NCBI GenBank assembly: GCA_016841645.1
Contig: JAENYS010000004.1
Span: 107,817-171,816 of the forward strand
DNA length: 64,000 nucleotides
Direction of reading: 5' to 3'
Source of the DNA: Desulfoscipio geothermicus
GTDB lineage: Bacteria > Bacillota > Desulfotomaculia > Desulfotomaculales > Desulfallaceae
The position numbers and the translations under genes were made by a program. The notes below the pieces were generated by a model, which saw only the letters and a program-made list of their open reading frames with translations, had not been told where the DNA came from and ran no database searches. Below, piece after piece: positions 26,193-34,739 of this stretch (its first letter is position 1; each line of letters starts with the position of its first letter).

Positions 26193-26452
26193 TACATGTA
26201 GACAAACCCATTAGTATCTCGATCTAAATATGCCATATTATACTCCCGGTCCAAGGCCTTTATTCCACGGCACCGGGCGGAGTTAGCGGCTTGAGCTATA
26301 TGTCACATACCATATCGCAACATATGGATTCTTTAATTTGCCTATGCTATAATTAACATATTAACTGACAAATCAAGATCAACAGAGTTTAAAAGCGTTG
26401 AATACCCCCTTGCGGATGTCACCATCAAGGAGGTATTCTAGCAAAAATATTA

Positions 26453-27166
26453 TTACTTTTTAGTGCCCGGCAGGTTTAGCGAATTAAAGTTCCCAGCGTC
26501 TTCCAATAATCTATGCTGTGTTGGTGGGGATATTTTTTCAGCAATTGATACCAGCAATTCCTGCGGAGGCTGATATTGACCGGCCAAATACTTAGCCTTT
26601 CTTGCCTTTTTTTTGTGAGATTTCTTTTTTAGCGACCCGCCCGGGCTTGCCGGTACTTCTGAAAGCGGTTCTACCATCTCCGGAGTGTAAGTTTGCTGAG
26701 ATTCATCAACATCCACCAGGTTTGCCACAGCCACTGATTGAGCATCCACACACAGCGAGGCTTTCGCCGGTGCCGCCTCAAAGTGAGCATCCAGCAGTAA
26801 ATTCCCGGCCTGTTTGGTCACGGCGTGGGTAATGCGCTTATCTAGTTTAAGCTGTTTCATTTGATCCTTTAGTTTAATCACATCACCCATGATATTTTCC
26901 AATGCCAATAAATCTTCGGGCGTACCTGTCGGACTAGCAGCATGCTCAATTAAATCAGAAATATCAATCATCCAATCAAATAGTTTTTCAAAAGAATTAT
27001 CAATTTCTTCTAATACGGATTTAGCCTTCTTAACCATTGTCGTACCAAGCCACGCCTGTTCCTCGAGCAAACTTTGCAGTTCATTCCGATCACTGTTATT
27101 AAGTTTCCCTGCCCGCGCACCAAGTTCTTCCAGCCGCAGCATTACTTCACCATATCTTTTTAGCAT
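26453..27166 (-). CDS. Hypothetical protein, helical N-terminus and basic linker
   Basis: A 237-residue soluble protein of unknown function. The first 125 residues are strongly helical with heptad-like spacing (YGEVMLRLEELGARAGKL, then SVLEEIDNSFEKLFDWMIDISDLIEH). A variable middle follows, then a lysine cluster (LKKKSHKKKARKAKYLAGQYQPP, about 185-205). The ATG at 27184 lies within the GGAGGTGAT ribosome site, so the start is the ATG at 27166. No signal peptide or membrane segment. The basic patch could bind nucleic acid or the membrane. No family recognised. Confidence 0.65.
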   Translation of the reverse strand: MLKRYGEVMLRLEELGARAGKLNNSDRNELQSLLEEQAWLGTTMVKKAKSVLEEIDNSFEKLFDWMIDISDLIEHAASPTGTPEDLLALENIMGDVIKLKDQMKQLKLDKRITHAVTKQAGNLLLDAHFEAAPAKASLCVDAQSVAVANLVDVDESQQTYTPEMVEPLSEVPASPGGSLKKKSHKKKARKAKYLAGQYQPPQELLVSIAEKISPPTQHRLLEDAGNFNSLNLPGTKK

Positions 27167-27247
27167 ATGTAATATCACCTCCATTAATAAAAAATTGTAT
27201 ATCTTACATAATTTTCCTGCTTGTGAATAAAAAAATTATTCTTTTTT

Positions 27248-27673
27248 TTAATTTTCTTTATTTTCTCTAGCTTTTTTAATATTAAATATGGAGCGAAATA
27301 ATATTACCCCCAGCCAAACCCCGGAAATTCCTGTTACTAAGGGATCCGCGAAAAAAATATATGGGTACGTATGGCCTCCCGCCCGTAGCCAAAAAGGTTC
27401 CGGTACCAGGCTGAGCACAGCGGCCGGCCCGCCTTGAAGGACAAGTAAATCAGTATCTATTTTTACTTCCACAATTTGTCCCCAAAAACGGCCAAGTTCT
27501 ATCAAAAGGCCAACCAGCACTGCGGTCATGGACAGCAACAGCGCCATACCCCAACTCCCGGCCAAACCTGACAGGGGCGGATAAGTGCTGTAAAAAAAAT
27601 ATGTATAGATAAGCAAAAATATAGCAATTCCAATAAACGCCTGTCCGGCGGCATATCTAGCCTTTTTATTCAA
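27248..27673 (-). CDS. Small integral membrane protein, unknown
   Basis: A 141-residue protein with about three to four membrane segments (about 10-28, 40-60, 78-100 and 108-130) and a basic C-terminal tail (KKARENKEN). Its start overlaps the end of the upstream TtcA-like gene by 8 bases, so the two are translationally coupled. No family recognised. Confidence 0.6.
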   Translation of the reverse strand: MNKKARYAAGQAFIGIAIFLLIYTYFFYSTYPPLSGLAGSWGMALLLSMTAVLVGLLIELGRFWGQIVEVKIDTDLLVLQGGPAAVLSLVPEPFWLRAGGHTYPYIFFADPLVTGISGVWLGVILFRSIFNIKKARENKEN

Positions 27674-28463
27674 TTAAGTTCATTGCTCCTTCCCCAGCAT
27701 CCGCACCATCGTCATGTAGATGGCGGGTAACCATAGGCGGCCACAAATTTTGCAGGTCCAGTCTTTGAAAAGCCGTTAAAAAACGGGTTTTAATATCAGG
27801 ATAGCGCTCGCTCAGCAAATCCACCAGGTTTTTCATTTCTTCTCTTTTAGTTTTACCGTTTACAGGGCAAAGACTTTTCACTACCGGTAAATTGTAGCGG
27901 TCGACAAAAGTTTCCACGGTTTGTTCAGTCATATAAATCATAGGACGGATCAACGTGATATTACTGCGATCCATAAAAGTCACCGGAGCAAACGTCTTAA
28001 ACTGGCCGGTAAAAATCAAACTCATCATAAAAGTCTCGATAGCATCATCAAGATGGTGACCCAGAGCTAGTTTATTCAAGCCCAAATCCCGCACGGTATT
28101 ATTGATCGCCCCACGACGCAGGTTGGCGCAGAGCCCGCAGGGATTCTTTTCCTGCCGCTCAATAAAAACAACTTCGCCTATATCGGTTAGTTTATTAGTA
28201 AATGGTATATCCCGTTCCCGGCAAAAATCCGCCATTATGTCAACATTCATAGGCCAGCCGGGGTTAACAAATATGGCATGCAAGTCATAGTGCACCGGAA
28301 CTTCCCGGCGTATCATATAAAGCACCTGTAACAACGCCATACTATCTTTGCCGCCGGACAGACCTACGGCTACCCGGTCCCCATCATTTAACATATTATA
28401 ATTAGTCATAGCCTTTTTTACTTTGCCCTTAAACCATTGCAAATAAGTATCTTTCAAGCTCAT
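27666..28463 (-). CDS. TtcA/TtuA-type tRNA 2-thiolation PP-loop ATPase
   Basis: An ATPase of about 265 residues that activates a tRNA base for sulfur transfer; by closest likeness it makes 2-thiocytidine at position 32. The PP-loop is GLSGGKDSMALLQVL. Cysteines CGLC (about 130) and the later SLCPVNGK bind a 4Fe-4S cluster. LALGHHLDDAIETFMMSLIFTGQ is the second family signature. The frame opens from a TTG at 28499, but a TATAAT box at 28507-28512 would place transcription start there, so an internal start is better. I use the ATG at 28463; a TTG at 28457 has better spacing to AGGGTG. Confidence 0.87.
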   Translation of the reverse strand: MSLKDTYLQWFKGKVKKAMTNYNMLNDGDRVAVGLSGGKDSMALLQVLYMIRREVPVHYDLHAIFVNPGWPMNVDIMADFCRERDIPFTNKLTDIGEVVFIERQEKNPCGLCANLRRGAINNTVRDLGLNKLALGHHLDDAIETFMMSLIFTGQFKTFAPVTFMDRSNITLIRPMIYMTEQTVETFVDRYNLPVVKSLCPVNGKTKREEMKNLVDLLSERYPDIKTRFLTAFQRLDLQNLWPPMVTRHLHDDGADAGEGAMNLIE

Positions 28464-28506
28464 CACCCTATTTTGTAACCAAAATATCCATGAAGACAAT
28501 AGGATT

Positions 28507-28512
28507 ATTATA
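28507..28512 (-). promoter_or_regulatory. Extended -10 box of the ttcA-like gene
   Basis: TATGGTATAAT on the minus strand, an extended -10 element 45-50 bases upstream of the chosen start. It decides against the upstream TTG start. Confidence 0.5.
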
Positions 28513-28599
28513 CCATAAATGCGCTAAAACACTACAATCATAAAAATAAGCAGGCTACTTTATTAAAACACCTAAAGCAGCCTGCTTATTCACGCTAAC

Positions 28600-28896
28600 T
28601 TAAGCTCTGGCAATCCAATTATAACCGCTATTATTATCCCAGTTATTGGCACTATCCTTAAAGCAAAAAGCCACAGTATGGTTTTTCATGGGCACACTTT
28701 TCTCCCAACCTCTGGACGTGCGTTCCATGTTAGTGGTAATTGATTCCTGCCAGTTATTAGGGTCATTATAACCACAATGCAGATACACCTGGTCAGCGCC
28801 GCATTTACTTAACAATCCGGAATAGCAAATGCTGATTTGATTTCCATAGGTAGGTTTAACTTCAACGCCTTTTTCCATATCGTTCCAACTTTGCAA
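28600..28896 (-). CDS. Stand-alone CBM25-like starch-binding domain protein
   Basis: A 98-residue protein consisting of a single carbohydrate-binding module. The segments GNQISICYSGLL, ADQVYLHCGYNDPNNWQES and NHTVAFCFKDSANNWDNNSGYNW match the CBM25 pattern, in which tryptophans and a tyrosine stack on alpha-glucan. It has no signal peptide and no catalytic domain. It could target intracellular glycogen, which fits the glycogen phosphorylase at 38765-41311. The start follows a GGAGGTGTTGTTTT site. Confidence 0.75.
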   Translation of the reverse strand: MQSWNDMEKGVEVKPTYGNQISICYSGLLSKCGADQVYLHCGYNDPNNWQESITTNMERTSRGWEKSVPMKNHTVAFCFKDSANNWDNNSGYNWIARA

Positions 28897-29024
28897 AACA
28901 ACACCTCCATAATTTTTTGTTAAATCATTAAAACTATGAAACTATATTTATATTGCTTTTTTTTGTTCCATTTATGCGTGGAAAAATGTTATATTATAAT
29001 AAGAATAACCTGAGGGGCGTTTGT

Positions 29025-29369
29025 ATGAACTGGTTGTTGACTTTTTTACTTAACGCACTGGCCATAGTACTGGCCGATCGTTTGCTGGAAGGCATTCGTC
29101 TTTCCGGTGTCATGCCGGCACTTTGGGCCGGGGCGGCACTGGGTATTGTAAATACATTTTTACGCCCATTGCTCATGCTGCTTACTTTCCCTTTAACTGT
29201 ACTCAGCCTGGGGCTGTTTATCTTTATCATCAACACAGTTACTTTTGCCATTGCTGCGTGGCTGGTACCAGGATTTGATGTGCTCAGTTTCGGAGGTGCC
29301 TTCTGGGGTGCGTTGATCACGGGTATCATCAGTTGGTTGCTTAATTTGCTTTTTCTTAAAAAAGACTAA
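29025..29369 (+). CDS. Mycobacteriophage-holin-like (PF04020) membrane protein
   Basis: A 114-residue protein with four membrane segments. MNWLLTFLLNALAIVLADRLLEGIRLSG and the ALGIVNTFLRPLLMLLTFPLTVLSLGLF stretch are the hallmark of the phage_holin_4_2/YvlD family. These are chromosomal in most bacteria and their role is unknown. The start at 29025 follows GAGGGGCGTTTGT; the longer frame lacks a ribosome site. Confidence 0.85.
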   Translation: MNWLLTFLLNALAIVLADRLLEGIRLSGVMPALWAGAALGIVNTFLRPLLMLLTFPLTVLSLGLFIFIINTVTFAIAAWLVPGFDVLSFGGAFWGALITGIISWLLNLLFLKKD

Positions 29370-29506
29370 TTAAACCTTATAATTTAACAACTAAGAATTA
29401 AGTGATAGAATAACCACTAAGAAATTAGCATATATAAAATAACAGTAGCCATTGCCTTCCAGCAGCCCGAGCCAATACTATATTCTTCTCCGGGAGGTAT
29501 AGTCTC

Positions 29507-29980
29507 ATGATCGTTAAAGTAAAAGGAATTGCCTATGATATGTCGGGCAGCCCTATAATATTACTCACCGATACTACGGGAAATAGGGTACTGCCTATCT
29601 GGGTAGGACTTTTGGAGGCTCATTCCATCGCTTTAGCTATGGAAGACGTTCCCCAAGCACGCCCTCTAACCCATGATGTAACTCTTACCATTTGTCAAAC
29701 TTTAGGTGCCAGTATCACCGGCGTGGAAATATCCGATTTAAAGGATAACACTTACTTTGCCGAGCTATATATTTCATCCGGGGAAGATAAATATCTAATT
29801 GATGTTCGCCCCAGTGATGCAATTGCTCTTGCATTACGAGCGGAAATACCCATTAATATTTCCCAATCGTTACAAGGACAAATGCTGGATATCCAAGAAA
29901 TAATGGATGATGACGTCAAAAATGCTCTTGAGGAATTATCCGGTGAATCACTTGATGAATATAAGAAATCATTACATTAA
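29507..29980 (+). CDS. Bifunctional nuclease family protein (DUF151)
   Basis: A 157-residue protein of the BFN domain family, whose plant and Thermotoga members cleave DNA and RNA. The pattern PIILLTDTTGNRVLPIWVG, then EAHSIALAMEDVPQARPLTHD and the RPSDAIALALRAEIPI near the C-terminus is diagnostic. The start follows CGGGAGGTATAGTCTC. Monocistronic, with a terminator directly after it. Confidence 0.88.
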   Translation: MIVKVKGIAYDMSGSPIILLTDTTGNRVLPIWVGLLEAHSIALAMEDVPQARPLTHDVTLTICQTLGASITGVEISDLKDNTYFAELYISSGEDKYLIDVRPSDAIALALRAEIPINISQSLQGQMLDIQEIMDDDVKNALEELSGESLDEYKKSLH

Positions 29981-29982
29981 GA

Positions 29983-30010
29983 CCCGCCGTAATTGGCGGG
30001 CCTTTTCTTT
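29983..30010. terminator. Terminator between DUF151 gene and pheA
   Basis: Stem CCCGCC / GGCGGG with a six-base loop, followed by CCTTTTCTTT. It lies between convergent genes. Confidence 0.8.
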
Positions 30011-31145
30011 ATTGGCATAAAGCAAGCATTTCCACCTGCCTGCGTACCGCTTCCTTAAAAATTTGCTTGTATATCCTCTCTACCATATCCAGGTTAATAC
30101 CATTCTGATAAGCCATTTCTTTTACCCTGTGTAATATTTCCTCTTCCCTGCTGCTGTCGACTACCGTGTCTTTGCTTTTAAAAGCCGCCACTTGTTCAAC
30201 CAGTTGCTGGCGTCTGGTTAATAAACTCAATATACCGGCATCTATCTTATCAATTTCTTTACGCAGGCCGGGCAAATCAACCGACTGCACCGGTTCCCGG
30301 TGACTAGGCGGCATATTTTCGTCAGCAATAGGGTAACAGCCTAATATTTTTAACCAAAAGGTATTCTTTCTCAGCTCCCTTATGGCATTGTTCACCTCCT
30401 GGCTGTTAATATGCCCCTCTAAGTCGATAAAAAAGATATAGTCGCCCAGTTTGCTGCCGGATGGTCTTGATTCTATGCGCGTCAGGTTTATTTCCCGCTG
30501 TGCCAGTGGGTTTAAAATGCGGCACAAAGCACCGGGAGAATCTCGCAGGGCCAGAACCAGCGACGTTTTAGCCTCCCCTGAGAAGACAGGCTTTTCTCTG
30601 CCCAGTAACAAAAATCTAGTTGTGTTATTAGCATTATCCTGTATGTCGGCGTGCATTATCTGCAACCCGTAGGTAATCGCGGCACTTTGCGAGCCCACTG
30701 CCGCTGCTGCTGCAGTTTCAGCACCGGCCACCATAAGCGCCGCCGACGCGGTACTCACCGTTTCCACGACAGGCGTATCCGGTAATTGCTGTTTCAAAAA
30801 GCTACGGCACTGGACCAGAGCCTGGGGATGCGAGTATATTTTTGATATATCCGCTAAAACCACACCGGGACGCGCCAATAGGTGCTGCCTTACCGGAAGT
30901 AAAAATTCCGCGGTTACCCATATTTCATCTGTATTTGTTAGTAGGTCCAGCGTTTCCCCAACCGAACCGCCCAGAGAATTCTCCACAGGTACAATGCCGC
31001 CGGTTATCTCTCGGGATGCGATCTTTTGCACCACCGCATCCAAACTTGAGCAGCATACGGGTGTATACCCGTATAGACCGGCATAATGCAGCGCAGCGGT
31101 GTGTGAAAAAGTGCCCTGGGGTCCCAAATAACCCAATGTACGCAT
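30009..31145 (-). CDS. pheA: Bifunctional prephenate dehydratase - chorismate mutase (reversed domain order)
   Basis: A 378-residue enzyme for two steps of phenylalanine synthesis, chorismate to prephenate to phenylpyruvate. Domain order is unusual. Prephenate dehydratase comes first (about 1-180, LGPQGTFSHTAAL, NTTRFLLLG), then a regulatory ACT domain (about 193-270, LTRIESRPSG), then an AroQ-type chorismate mutase at the C-terminus (about 285-375, LRKEIDKIDAGILSLLTRRQQLV). The classical P-protein has the mutase first. The start codon overlaps the aroF stop by one base (TAATG), so the two are coupled. Feedback by phenylalanine at the ACT domain is expected from the ESRP motif. Confidence 0.92.
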   Translation of the reverse strand: MRTLGYLGPQGTFSHTAALHYAGLYGYTPVCCSSLDAVVQKIASREITGGIVPVENSLGGSVGETLDLLTNTDEIWVTAEFLLPVRQHLLARPGVVLADISKIYSHPQALVQCRSFLKQQLPDTPVVETVSTASAALMVAGAETAAAAAVGSQSAAITYGLQIMHADIQDNANNTTRFLLLGREKPVFSGEAKTSLVLALRDSPGALCRILNPLAQREINLTRIESRPSGSKLGDYIFFIDLEGHINSQEVNNAIRELRKNTFWLKILGCYPIADENMPPSHREPVQSVDLPGLRKEIDKIDAGILSLLTRRQQLVEQVAAFKSKDTVVDSSREEEILHRVKEMAYQNGINLDMVERIYKQIFKEAVRRQVEMLALCQ

Positions 31146-32158
31146 TACAATTCCCTCCCCACTGCCGTTGCTAAAGGACGCAGCCCGGTCATTAGATCAT
31201 CAAACTCACCAGGGTCCAGAGATTGTGGACCGTCACATAATGCAATTGTAGGGTCTGGATGCACTTCGATTATCAGCCCGTCGGCCCCCGCCGCCACTGC
31301 CGCCCTGGACATGGCACCCACCAATTCCCGTTTACCGGTAGCATGACTGGGATCAACGATAACCGGAAGGTGCGTTAGCTGTTTGGCTAGAGCTACCGCA
31401 CTCAAATCCAGTGTATTGCGAGTGCTGTCTTCAAAGGTGCGAATACCGCGCTCACACAATATCACATCCCCGTTACCCGAAGATACGATATATTCCGCTG
31501 CCATAAGCCATTCCTCCACCGTCGCCGAAAGGCCCCTCTTCAATAAAATGGGTTTACCGGATTTTCCGGCCAGGCGTAACAAGCGGAAGTTTTGCATATT
31601 TCTGGCACCGATTTGTAAAATATCAACGTAGCGGGCAGCCGCTGTCAGGCTTTCTTCATCTATCACTTCGGTAACCGTGGCCAGCCCGGTTTGGGCACCC
31701 ACCTCCGCCAACAAACGCAGCCCTTCCTCCTCCAGACCCTGGAAACTGTACGGAGAGGTCCTGGGCTTGTATGCACCACCACGCAGTACGTTAGCCCCGG
31801 ACCGGCGCACTGCCCGGGCGGCAAGCAGCAATTGTTCTTTGCTCTCCACAGCGCACGGACCGGCGATAACAGTTAGCTTATTTCCGCCAATACCCATTCC
31901 ACCGATTTTAACTACGGTATCTGCCTCTTGCACTTCCCGGCTGACTAACTTGTAGGGCCTCATGATGCGCAGCACCTTTTCTACACCGGGCATGGATTCC
32001 AATCCGGCCGGGTCAACAGGCCGTCTATCTCCCACGGCCCCGATCACTATACGCTTGGTCCCTCTGATCAAGTGAGTTTGATAACCGCCGGCTTTTAATC
32101 GTTTGTCCAGGGTGGCAATTTGTTCCGCGTTGGTATTAAGTTTCATTACAACTACCAT
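31145..32158 (-). CDS. aroF: 3-deoxy-7-phosphoheptulonate synthase (DAHP synthase, type I-beta)
   Basis: A 337-residue enzyme that condenses phosphoenolpyruvate and erythrose 4-phosphate, the first step of aromatic amino-acid synthesis. The N-terminal ferredoxin-like regulatory domain (about 1-70) is typical of the Thermotoga-type enzyme. Catalytic motifs include [40 protein letters not shown] and [11 protein letters not shown]; the Cys, His, Glu and Asp metal ligands are present. The start follows GGAGGGATTGAT. It is the first gene of aroF-pheA behind a T-box leader. Confidence 0.94.
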   Translation of the reverse strand: MVVVMKLNTNAEQIATLDKRLKAGGYQTHLIRGTKRIVIGAVGDRRPVDPAGLESMPGVEKVLRIMRPYKLVSREVQEADTVVKIGGMGIGGNKLTVIAGPCAVESKEQLLLAARAVRRSGANVLRGGAYKPRTSPYSFQGLEEEGLRLLAEVGAQTGLATVTEVIDEESLTAAARYVDILQIGARNMQNFRLLRLAGKSGKPILLKRGLSATVEEWLMAAEYIVSSGNGDVILCERGIRTFEDSTRNTLDLSAVALAKQLTHLPVIVDPSHATGKRELVGAMSRAAVAAGADGLIIEVHPDPTIALCDGPQSLDPGEFDDLMTGLRPLATAVGREL

Positions 32159-32183
32159 ATCAATCCCTCCAATAGGAAAATAT

Positions 32184-32606
32184 AAAAAGCCCGTCGCACG
32201 TCCCCGCAGGGACGAAAGCGACGGGCTGCTTCCGCGGTACCACCCTGGTTGACCCGCCGGACAACGGGCCCACTCATATCAAAGGTACGGGAATAAACCA
32301 TTGCAGTGTCAATCTAAAAAAGCCTTTCGTCCCAAGGGACGAGAGGCTTTGCCACCGCGTTACCACCCTAGTTGACCCGATTATCAAAGTCAGGTCCACT
32401 TGGTAGAGTACAGGAATAATCCGATACCCCCTGCCCTGTAACGTGGGAAGCATACGTCCTGGCCTACTTGCCTAATGGTTTCAGCCGGCTTCTCCGGAGG
32501 GAACTTCAGTTGGTCATAACCCAGGAACGCTTCCAGTCGGTGGCGCTCCCTCCCTGGGGGGCCTGTTTCCAGCCTACTTTTCTCCTTCATAGAATTTAAA
32601 TCGAAA
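32184..32606 (-). promoter_or_regulatory. Semi-tandem T-box leader (probable Phe specifier) of aroF-pheA
   Basis: The minus strand carries a T-box riboswitch that senses uncharged tRNA. A Stem I region (about 32465-32580) contains GAAGTTCCCTCCGGAG, where TTC just before the conserved CTCCGGAG block reads as a Phe specifier. A Stem III region and a first T-box (AGGGTGGTAACGCGG, about 32355-32369) follow, then terminator 1 (32316-32350, GCCTCTCGTCCC / GGGACGAAAGGC plus T-run). A second Stem III-like copy comes next, then a second T-box (AGGGTGGTACCGCGG, about 32231-32245) and terminator 2 (32184-32228). The second unit has no Stem I of its own. Loss of charged tRNA-Phe would allow antitermination at both sites. 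Confidence 0.88.
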
Positions 32607-32616
32607 AGTTTAATAA

Positions 32617-32645
32617 AGTATACCACCGGGTCGCATTTTTGGCAA
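32617..32645 (-). promoter_or_regulatory. Promoter of the aroF-pheA T-box transcript
   Basis: On the minus strand, TTGCCA (32640-32645) and TATACT (32617-32622) are separated by 17 bases, a near-consensus sigma-A promoter. The start would fall near 32610, matching the 5' end of the T-box leader. Confidence 0.75.
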
Positions 32646-32799
32646 GTGCTATTATAACAGTATGGTTAATTGTGTTATGCCTGACAATTAACCGGTCGAT
32701 ACTATATATTAATCAGCAGGAGATTAGCTATTAATGCAAAAAATATAAATACTAATGGGGCTTAGCGTCCCATCACTTGATAAAAATGAGGTGATCCAT

Positions 32800-33549
32800 A
32801 TGCAAAAAAAGCCTAACTGGCAAAGCATAAATTTTAAAAATTCCTCCGGACTTACCTTGGTTGGTCTTCTTCATAACCCGGAAACTGCTAATGGCCCGAT
32901 AGTAATAGTTTGCCACGGGTTTATAGGCAGCAAGGAAGGCGGTGGTATGGCCCTAATTATGGGCGAAAAGCTTGGCCAACGAGGTTTTAATGTATTACTC
33001 TTTGATTTTAGCGGCATTGGGGAAAGTGAAGGTCTATTCGAGCATACCACCCTTTCAGACCAGGTCGATGATCTGAAATGCGCCGTGGACTGGTGTATGG
33101 CTGCAGGCCTGGGCCCGGTGTTTACCACGGGGCGCAGTTTTGGCGGCACTACAGCGATCTGCCACGCAGCCAATGACCTCCGTGTTGAGGGGGTATGCAC
33201 CTGGGCGGCACCCGCCCGGTTAAAAGTACTATTTAATAATTATTCAGAGGAACCGGGGAATGCTGAAAAAGAAGGAATCATTTATAAGAGCAAAACGTTT
33301 TTTGACGACCGGGATAAATATGATGTACCGACAATGGCCGGCAGCCTCTCCCCGCGACCTTTATTAATCATTCACGGAGAAAACGACGAGGTGGTGGACC
33401 CTACTGATGCTAGGCTTATTTACGAAAGCTCAGGGCACCCTAAAAAACTGGTCTACATACATGGCGCAGATCACCGGTTTTTAGGTCATCACCAGGAGGT
33501 ATGGGACGTTTTTTTTACCTGGCTAGAAAACAACGGCCTAAAGAAATAG
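32800..33549 (+). CDS. Alpha/beta hydrolase
   Basis: A 249-residue cytoplasmic hydrolase. The nucleophile elbow is GRSFGG, with Ser at about residue 124. The oxyanion-hole strand reads VCHGFIGSKEG, the acid is in HGENDEVVDP, and the catalytic histidine in GADHRF. It resembles the osmC-associated or acylaminoacyl-esterase-like branch. The substrate is unknown. I start it at 32800 after GAGGTGATCCAT; the 15 upstream codons have no ribosome site. Confidence 0.85.
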   Translation: MQKKPNWQSINFKNSSGLTLVGLLHNPETANGPIVIVCHGFIGSKEGGGMALIMGEKLGQRGFNVLLFDFSGIGESEGLFEHTTLSDQVDDLKCAVDWCMAAGLGPVFTTGRSFGGTTAICHAANDLRVEGVCTWAAPARLKVLFNNYSEEPGNAEKEGIIYKSKTFFDDRDKYDVPTMAGSLSPRPLLIIHGENDEVVDPTDARLIYESSGHPKKLVYIHGADHRFLGHHQEVWDVFFTWLENNGLKK

Positions 33550-33578
33550 ATCAATTTACCTTTATTTATACAACAAAA

Positions 33579-34169
33579 CTACAACAAAATACGTTGTATT
33601 AAAAGCGGCGTTATATAAGTTTCTACAAACGCCGCCAGAATCAGCAAGGGCAAGACTACCACCAAATAAGTTTTTAAAACCCGCCCGGCGATACGCTCCC
33701 CCTGCCTGCGCAGGCGACGATAATAAAAGCTGGCTCCCGCGGCCAGTGAAAGCGCCCCCAGTTCGGGTACCCCGTGAGGCAAAAGCCCAAACAGCCAAAT
33801 TTGAAAAATTGAATTATTAAACAAAACAGCCTGCATTTGTACTGCAAAACCGCCTACGGCACCGTTAAGTAATAAAATAAATACCGGCCAAACATTATAA
33901 GTTATGATGCCCAGCACCAGCACTGTGAAACTTACCATACTATTTCTGGCTAAAATAAATAAAAATAAGTTATCCGGCAAACCTTCTCCAAAAGGATTGG
34001 CTATTATCATATCCCGCACTGTATTGTAGTACTCGGAGGCTCGATCGGAAACCAACGCGGCCATAATATGACCGGCACAGGCCGCAAGCATAAATATGAC
34101 CAGACAAATCAAGCTTTCCCTCTGATAATACTTTACCTCCTGCCACTCCTTGGTAATCCAGGTTAACAA
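33579..34169 (-). CDS. SpoIIM/DUF95-family membrane protein
   Basis: A 196-residue protein with five membrane segments and the family signature LLPHGVPELGALSLAAGASF (about 127-146). SpoIIM works with SpoIID and SpoIIP in engulfment during sporulation. This copy is not beside other spoII genes, and DUF95 paralogues of other function exist, so I do not assign the symbol. A loosely spaced start follows a weak GGGGTGATAC site. Confidence 0.75.
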   Translation of the reverse strand: MLTWITKEWQEVKYYQRESLICLVIFMLAACAGHIMAALVSDRASEYYNTVRDMIIANPFGEGLPDNLFLFILARNSMVSFTVLVLGIITYNVWPVFILLLNGAVGGFAVQMQAVLFNNSIFQIWLFGLLPHGVPELGALSLAAGASFYYRRLRRQGERIAGRVLKTYLVVVLPLLILAAFVETYITPLLIQRILL

Positions 34170-34187
34170 GTATCACCCCACCTTTAG

Positions 34188-34577
34188 CTATTTAGATTTA
34201 CACCCTTTTTTATTTCTATTACTACCGGCTTTTTTCCGTATGGGCTCATATGAATTAAACAACCCTAATAATTCCGGTTGGTAACTGCATTGCTGATATA
34301 TTTCTCCGTAGGTGGAACCCGGTATCCGTTTGGCTAAATCCAGTACCTTGTAATAATCAAGACCCGCTAAACGGCTTACATAATGAAGCAAACAAAACCC
34401 GGGTCGCAAATCCTCCCCTTGAAAAAGCCTAAACTGCGCAGCTATCTGCCTGCCACGAGCATCATAATAAGCAGTAATAAACTGCAGCGCAGGGATAGAC
34501 TTAAAATCATCAACCACCGACAGATCATCCACATAGACCATCCACAAACCACCACCAAGACGCCAGATATCATTCAA
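34188..34577 (-). CDS. Hypothetical soluble protein
   Basis: A 129-residue protein with a TTG start after GAGGTGACATAAA. It has a basic C-terminal tail (RKKAGSNRNKKGCKSK), no membrane segment and no signal peptide. A mid-protein stretch LQFITAYYDARGRQIAAQFRL is strand-like. It ends 18 bases before the SpoIIM-like gene start, so the two are probably cotranscribed. No family recognised. Confidence 0.55.
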   Translation of the reverse strand: MNDIWRLGGGLWMVYVDDLSVVDDFKSIPALQFITAYYDARGRQIAAQFRLFQGEDLRPGFCLLHYVSRLAGLDYYKVLDLAKRIPGSTYGEIYQQCSYQPELLGLFNSYEPIRKKAGSNRNKKGCKSK

Positions 34578-34739
34578 TTTATGTCACCTCTGTACAATAC
34601 TATAACATACAATTTTTGCCTGTATAACAATAAATTAAACTTTTTCTCCTGTCAAGAAAAAACAATTGTTATTAAAAACTCTAAGGCGTATACTAATTAT
34701 TGCGTTAAACACACCGGTAAAAATAACGAGGTGTATAAA

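Noticed and set aside
26009..26254. 81-codon minus-strand frame opposite the small basic protein
   Set aside because: No ribosome site and hydrophobic nonsense at the C-terminus; the plus-strand frame has an ideal ribosome site.
32390..32626. 78-codon minus-strand frame in the aroF leader
   Set aside because: It runs through the T-box Stem I and specifier region; the RNA structure explains the sequence and the frame has no family resemblance.
34383..34739. N-terminal extension of trkA by 119 codons
   Set aside because: It overlaps the opposite-strand gene at 34188-34577, lacks a ribosome site and precedes the normal TrkA N-terminus, which has its own GAGGTG site.
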